The notes under the pieces were generated by a model. The model worked only from the letters and a program-made list of their open reading frames with translations. It made no database searches and was not told the origin of the DNA. 64,000 bases of DNA, taken from positions 124,001 to 188,000 of the forward strand of contig NZ_SACK01000005.1 in NCBI RefSeq assembly GCF_004005815.1, in the 5' to 3' direction. Shown here piece by piece: positions 60,623 through 64,000 of the stretch (its first letter is position 1; every line of letters begins with the position of its first letter). This DNA is from Mucilaginibacter limnophilus. GTDB taxonomy: Bacteria; Bacteroidota; Bacteroidia; Sphingobacteriales; Sphingobacteriaceae. Position numbers and translations under genes: made by a program.

Positions 60623-62215
60623 ATGAAAAGAACGGCTTCTATAGTTTTCAGGTCGGCCCTGCTGGTATTTTTAGGGGTGGCGCTGGGTATTTTCATCAGT
60701 AAAGATGATCTTACAGGGCAGCCGTTCAGTTTAACCGGCCGAAGCGACAAAATGTCGCAGGTGCTGCAACTGGTACAAAACAACTACGTTGATTCTATTG
60801 ACGTTGACAGCATTGAAGGCGAAACCATTAACGAACTACTTCAAAAACTTGACCCCCACTCTCTGTACCTTCCGCCAAGGCAAGCAACTTCTGTTAACGA
60901 ACGGCTTGAAGGCGGTTTCACCGGTTTGGGGATAGAATATCATTTATTGCGCGACACCTTTATTGTGACTCAGGTTTATCCTGGCGGACCGGCAGCTAAA
61001 GCAGGGCTTGTTGGCGGCACTAAAATCATCAGCGTAAACGATAAAAAATTCTCGGGCACAGGTTTAACAGATGATGGAATAGCTAAAGTTTTGCGCACCG
61101 ATAAAAGCATCCCGCTGCAATTGTTGGTACTGATGCCGGGAAGTAGAGCTCCAAAACAACTTGTACTTAAACAAGGAAGAGTGCCTTTAAGCAGTCTTGA
61201 TGCTGCGTACATTGCATCAGACGATGTAGGCTATATTAAAATAAGCAAATTTGCAGCTACTACTGATGCTGATTTTCAAAAGGCCTTAAAAGCTCTTAAA
61301 GCACAGGGCATGAAAAAGCTGGTGCTCGATCTGCGCGGAAATGGCGGCGGATATTTAAACACAGCCACAGCACTTGCCGATGAGTTTCTGCCAAAAAACA
61401 AGCTGATTGTTTATACCAAAGGTGTGCACGAACCACGCACCGATTACTTTGCTACCGACTCGGGCAACTTTGAAAACGGTAAACTGGCTATACTTATTGA
61501 TGAACATTCCGCTTCAGCAAGCGAGATATTGGCCGGCGCCTTGCAGGATCTTGACCGTGCGGTTATTGTAGGCCGCCGCTCGTTTGGAAAAGGATTGGTA
61601 CAGCAGCAGTTTCAATTCAGGGATAGTTCGGCGGTAAACCTTACCGTAGCACGATACTATACACCATCAGGTCGTTCCATACAAAAATCGTACAGCCAGG
61701 GCGTTGAAAGTTATCGTAACGAACTGGCTGAGCGCATGCGCAAAGGAGAGTTATTTTCTGCAGAAAATAATTTAGCAGACAGCGCTTTCAAAAAGATGTC
61801 GCCATATCATACCACATCAGGTAAAAAAGTATTTGGCGGAGGCGGCATTATGCCTGATATTTTTGTTCCGGCTGATACAACTGAAAACTCTGTACTGGTT
61901 AGTGCACTTGCCGAAAAGCAATTGTTCACCGCTTATGTGCTTGATAAAATGCAGCCTGTATTAAAAGGTTATGATCGTCAGGAAACCTTCCTGAACAATT
62001 ACAGTGTTAACGACGCTACCTTAAACGATTTTATGTTGTATGCTGCACAAACATTAAAAACAATCGATTACAAAGAATTAGCAATTTCAAAGCCCCTCAT
62101 CAAAGCGTTACTTAAGGCCAACGCAGCCCGTTTTAAATGGGGTGATACTGCATACTTCCGTACCTTAAACAGCAACGACCCTGCTTTTGACAAGGCCGTT
62201 GCAAGTTTAAATTAG
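60623..62215 (+). CDS. S41-family C-terminal processing protease
   Basis: 530 residues from the ATG at 60623 (MKRTASIVFRSALLVFLG, membrane anchor); the longer frame from 60524 would cross the promoter. A PDZ domain covers about 90-170 (GGFTGLGIEYHLL, YPGGPAAKAGLVGG). Catalytic Ser in DEHSASASEILAG and Lys in GRRSFGKGLVQQ. Periplasmic processing of envelope proteins is the family role. Confidence 0.93.
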   Translation: MKRTASIVFRSALLVFLGVALGIFISKDDLTGQPFSLTGRSDKMSQVLQLVQNNYVDSIDVDSIEGETINELLQKLDPHSLYLPPRQATSVNERLEGGFTGLGIEYHLLRDTFIVTQVYPGGPAAKAGLVGGTKIISVNDKKFSGTGLTDDGIAKVLRTDKSIPLQLLVLMPGSRAPKQLVLKQGRVPLSSLDAAYIASDDVGYIKISKFAATTDADFQKALKALKAQGMKKLVLDLRGNGGGYLNTATALADEFLPKNKLIVYTKGVHEPRTDYFATDSGNFENGKLAILIDEHSASASEILAGALQDLDRAVIVGRRSFGKGLVQQQFQFRDSSAVNLTVARYYTPSGRSIQKSYSQGVESYRNELAERMRKGELFSAENNLADSAFKKMSPYHTTSGKKVFGGGGIMPDIFVPADTTENSVLVSALAEKQLFTAYVLDKMQPVLKGYDRQETFLNNYSVNDATLNDFMLYAAQTLKTIDYKELAISKPLIKALLKANAARFKWGDTAYFRTLNSNDPAFDKAVASLN

Positions 62216-62234
62216 TATAGTTTATTTATTAGAA

Positions 62235-63065
62235 TCAGCTTTGCTTAAGGGCCGGGTCCTGTTCTTTTGTCATAAAATCCGCTTCTGACAATGAAGCTGC
62301 TTCCCACTCCAGCACAGCCTCATCAGGCACAGTATCAATAGGCACCTGCCATGATGTAGCACGCTCGTTATAAGCCAGATTTGAATTTGAGCAATAGCAT
62401 GAAATAATCGACCAGCGCGGATAATCAGACAAGTTAGCTTCCGAGCGGTGCAGCAAGTTAGGATGAAAAAACAACGCGTCGCCTGGTTCAAGTTCCGAGT
62501 AAACAAGGGGCATGGTTTTTAAAGCATTTTCAACCATCACCATATCGGCGCCTACCTGTTCACCCGAAAAGCCATGGTTTACACGCCCTATTTTATGCGA
62601 ACCTTTTATTACCTGAAGGCAACCATTCTCTTTATTGGCAGGTGTAAGCGCTATCATCACGCTAATAAGCCTGTCGGGAAACATGAACTGATTTTTATAC
62701 CAATAACCATAATCCTGGTGCCATTCCCAGGCGCCGCCAACTTTCGGCTCCTTTTGCATCAGTTTTGAATGAAAATGGCATACGGCGCTGTCGTCGTTCA
62801 ATAATTCCGCTACCGCATTTACCATCCGCTCGCTGCGAGTCATATACCCAAACACATCATTTCCGGGCGTAAACCATAATGACAATCTCGTTTTTTTACC
62901 GGTTTGATCGTTTAAGTCAACAGCATTCTTCGCCATAGCATCATCTTCAAGCGCGGTGGTGTACATGCGGTCAACTTCGTCCTTATTAAAAAAGCCTTTT
63001 ATAATAACATAACCATCCTTATGATAGTCAGTGATTTGCTGAGCGGTTAATTTTTTTGCTGACAT
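62235..63065 (-). CDS. Phytanoyl-CoA dioxygenase (PhyH) family protein
   Basis: 276 residues. Fe(II) ligands HxD in WEWHQDYGYW and the distal His in FFHPNLLHRSEAN; the 2-oxoglutarate-binding Arg would be in SDYPRWSI. N-terminal DGYVIIKGFFNKDEVDRMY is typical. Hydroxylates an unknown substrate. A 6-3-6 palindrome lies just upstream. Confidence 0.9.
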   Translation of the reverse strand: MSAKKLTAQQITDYHKDGYVIIKGFFNKDEVDRMYTTALEDDAMAKNAVDLNDQTGKKTRLSLWFTPGNDVFGYMTRSERMVNAVAELLNDDSAVCHFHSKLMQKEPKVGGAWEWHQDYGYWYKNQFMFPDRLISVMIALTPANKENGCLQVIKGSHKIGRVNHGFSGEQVGADMVMVENALKTMPLVYSELEPGDALFFHPNLLHRSEANLSDYPRWSIISCYCSNSNLAYNERATSWQVPIDTVPDEAVLEWEAASLSEADFMTKEQDPALKQS

Positions 63066-63449
63066 GATAGTATAATTGATTACTCAAAGCTTGAGTTAAA
63101 TTGCGCTATTTACTACCATTATCGTACTAAAAAAATAAAGTTTTTAAACATAATTTAGGTAGCAATCAAGGGATTGAGGGCAATAATTGCCTTCCGACAA
63201 CAACACATTTATATAACAACTATGCGTTCAAGCACTTAGTGTTAAAAAAACAATAAGTCATTTTACTGCAATCGATTGCAAAAAAATTCAAACATTACTC
63301 ATAATTTCACAATCAGGTTATTGATGTTATAAATTTAATTTTTACTTTGCGCAGCTTTTCGCTTAGAAAGGCATGTATTATACTGACCCCATGATCGGCA
63401 CGATTTAAATTGCAAAGATCTTAACACAGACAAAAAACAATACATAACC
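63066..63449. promoter_or_regulatory. Divergent intergenic region, PhyH and aldehyde dehydrogenase
   Basis: 384 bp, AT-rich. It holds the palindrome ACTCAA-AGC-TTGAGT (63082-63096), 16 bp upstream of the PhyH ATG. Near 63346 TTACTTTGCGC resembles a -7 element (one base short of TAnnTTTG) for the plus-strand gene. No other gene seen. Confidence 0.45.
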
Positions 63450-64000
63450 ATGAGTTTTCAAGACCAGATCAGATCACTCTTTGTTGAAGAAGACCGGATA
63501 CCGGAGGAATTCAGGATTGAGGAAATACACCAGCGCGAGTATTTGTGCAATGGTGAAATGCGGAAATGGGACGGGCCGGTTAGCGAAGTTTATTCGCCGG
63601 TTTGCATTCCAACAAGTGAAGGATTAAAGCGAAAGCTTATTGGCACCTACCCGCTTTGCACCGAAGCTGAAGCTATGGACGCGCTTGCCGCGGCCGAAGC
63701 TGCTTACGATAACGGAAGGGGCGAATGGCCTACCATGAGCGTTGACAACCGCATAAAGAGCCTTGAAAAGTTCATTAATAAAATGCAGGAGCAGCGCGCG
63801 CTGATTGTTAAACTGATTATGTGGGAAATTGGCAAATCATACGGTGACTCGGCAAAAGAGTTTGACCGTACGGTTGAATACATGATTGCCACTATTGAAG
63901 CGCTTAAGGATATAGATCGTCAGTCGTCTCGCTTTGAAATTGAAGAAGGCGTTGTTGCACAAGTGCGTCGCTCACCGCTTGGCGTGGTGTTGTGTATGGG
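63450..64000 (+). CDS. NADP-dependent aldehyde/glyceraldehyde-3-phosphate dehydrogenase (3' partial)
   Basis: ATG at 63450; the frame stays open to the window end (183 codons). MSFQDQIRSLFVEEDRIPEE, YLCNGEMRKWDGPVSEVYSP and KLIMWEIGKSYGDSAKEFDR match the N-terminus of the GapN-like aldehyde dehydrogenase group; RRSPLGVVLCMG begins the Rossmann core. Catalytic Cys and Glu are beyond the edge, so the substrate class is inferred from the N-terminal text. Confidence 0.85.
   Translation, partial: MSFQDQIRSLFVEEDRIPEEFRIEEIHQREYLCNGEMRKWDGPVSEVYSPVCIPTSEGLKRKLIGTYPLCTEAEAMDALAAAEAAYDNGRGEWPTMSVDNRIKSLEKFINKMQEQRALIVKLIMWEIGKSYGDSAKEFDRTVEYMIATIEALKDIDRQSSRFEIEEGVVAQVRRSPLGVVLCM

Noticed and set aside
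1..64000. tRNA, rRNA, insertion sequences, prophage
   Set aside because: Read for tRNA TPsiC-like arms, transposase motifs and phage genes; none found by eye.

Overview
The window looks like chromosomal DNA of a Bacteroidota, most probably Sphingobacteriaceae (Mucilaginibacter or Pedobacter type). The gene families point there (DUF1599, BT_3928-type DoxX/thioredoxin protein, DUF4202, bacterial GH3, EboC-F). So do the near absence of Shine-Dalgarno sequences, several perfect TAnnTTTG -7 promoter elements, and intergenic palindromes. The genus is inference. I found no rRNA, tRNA, CRISPR array, transposase or prophage.

Layout. 1-4572: 3' part of an ebo operon (eboC cut by the window edge, eboD, eboE, eboF). 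4657-7000: an MCP-type four-helix-bundle membrane protein, a cupin gene broken by an in-frame TAG, a small GNAT enzyme and a DUF1349 secreted protein. 7003-20373: a nitrate assimilation island. One minus-strand operon runs porin, NarK-type transporter, one-polypeptide nitrate reductase, rubredoxin fusion, DUF4202. A second holds nirB-nirD. A Crp/Fnr regulator lies between them, and cobA (siroheme synthesis) is divergent from nirB. 20383-26833: a minus-strand signalling operon with two histidine kinases, a lone receiver, CheR and CheB. 27016-31729: an SDR/alcohol dehydrogenase pair and a PAS/GAF histidine kinase. 31732-46671: mostly housekeeping genes (folP, DUF1599, aroK, GH3, lptB, gltX), then an ECF sigma/anti-sigma pair, a DUF2911 protein and ahpC/ahpD. 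46672-47061: a hairpin-rich intergenic stretch with a candidate small RNA and a MITE-like inverted repeat. 47061-51676: a TetR-TolC-HlyD-EmrB efflux operon with two operator-like palindromes. 51871-64000: PIG-L protein, a three-gene symporter unit including a 43-residue membrane peptide, a thioredoxin-fold gene broken by an in-frame TAA, BI-1, murQ, an S41 protease, a PhyH oxygenase and the start of an aldehyde dehydrogenase.

How the parts fit. The nitrate island is self-contained: outer-membrane porin, inner-membrane transporter, nitrate to nitrite (fused reductase), nitrite to ammonium (NirBD), siroheme methylation (CobA) and a likely regulator with four N-terminal cysteines. The most interesting signal is in the two nitrate leaders. 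Just upstream of the first gene of each operon (porin at 15399, nirB at 19391) the mRNA sense carries AAGGTCGCA, exactly 25 nt, then AATTGCTTTAACAA, then the start codon. In both, the first block forms the loop of a hairpin whose stem sequence differs but still pairs. This suggests a shared cis-acting RNA element for nitrate assimilation.

Limits. Product names come from recognised motifs and family knowledge, not from a search. Regulatory sites are read by eye.
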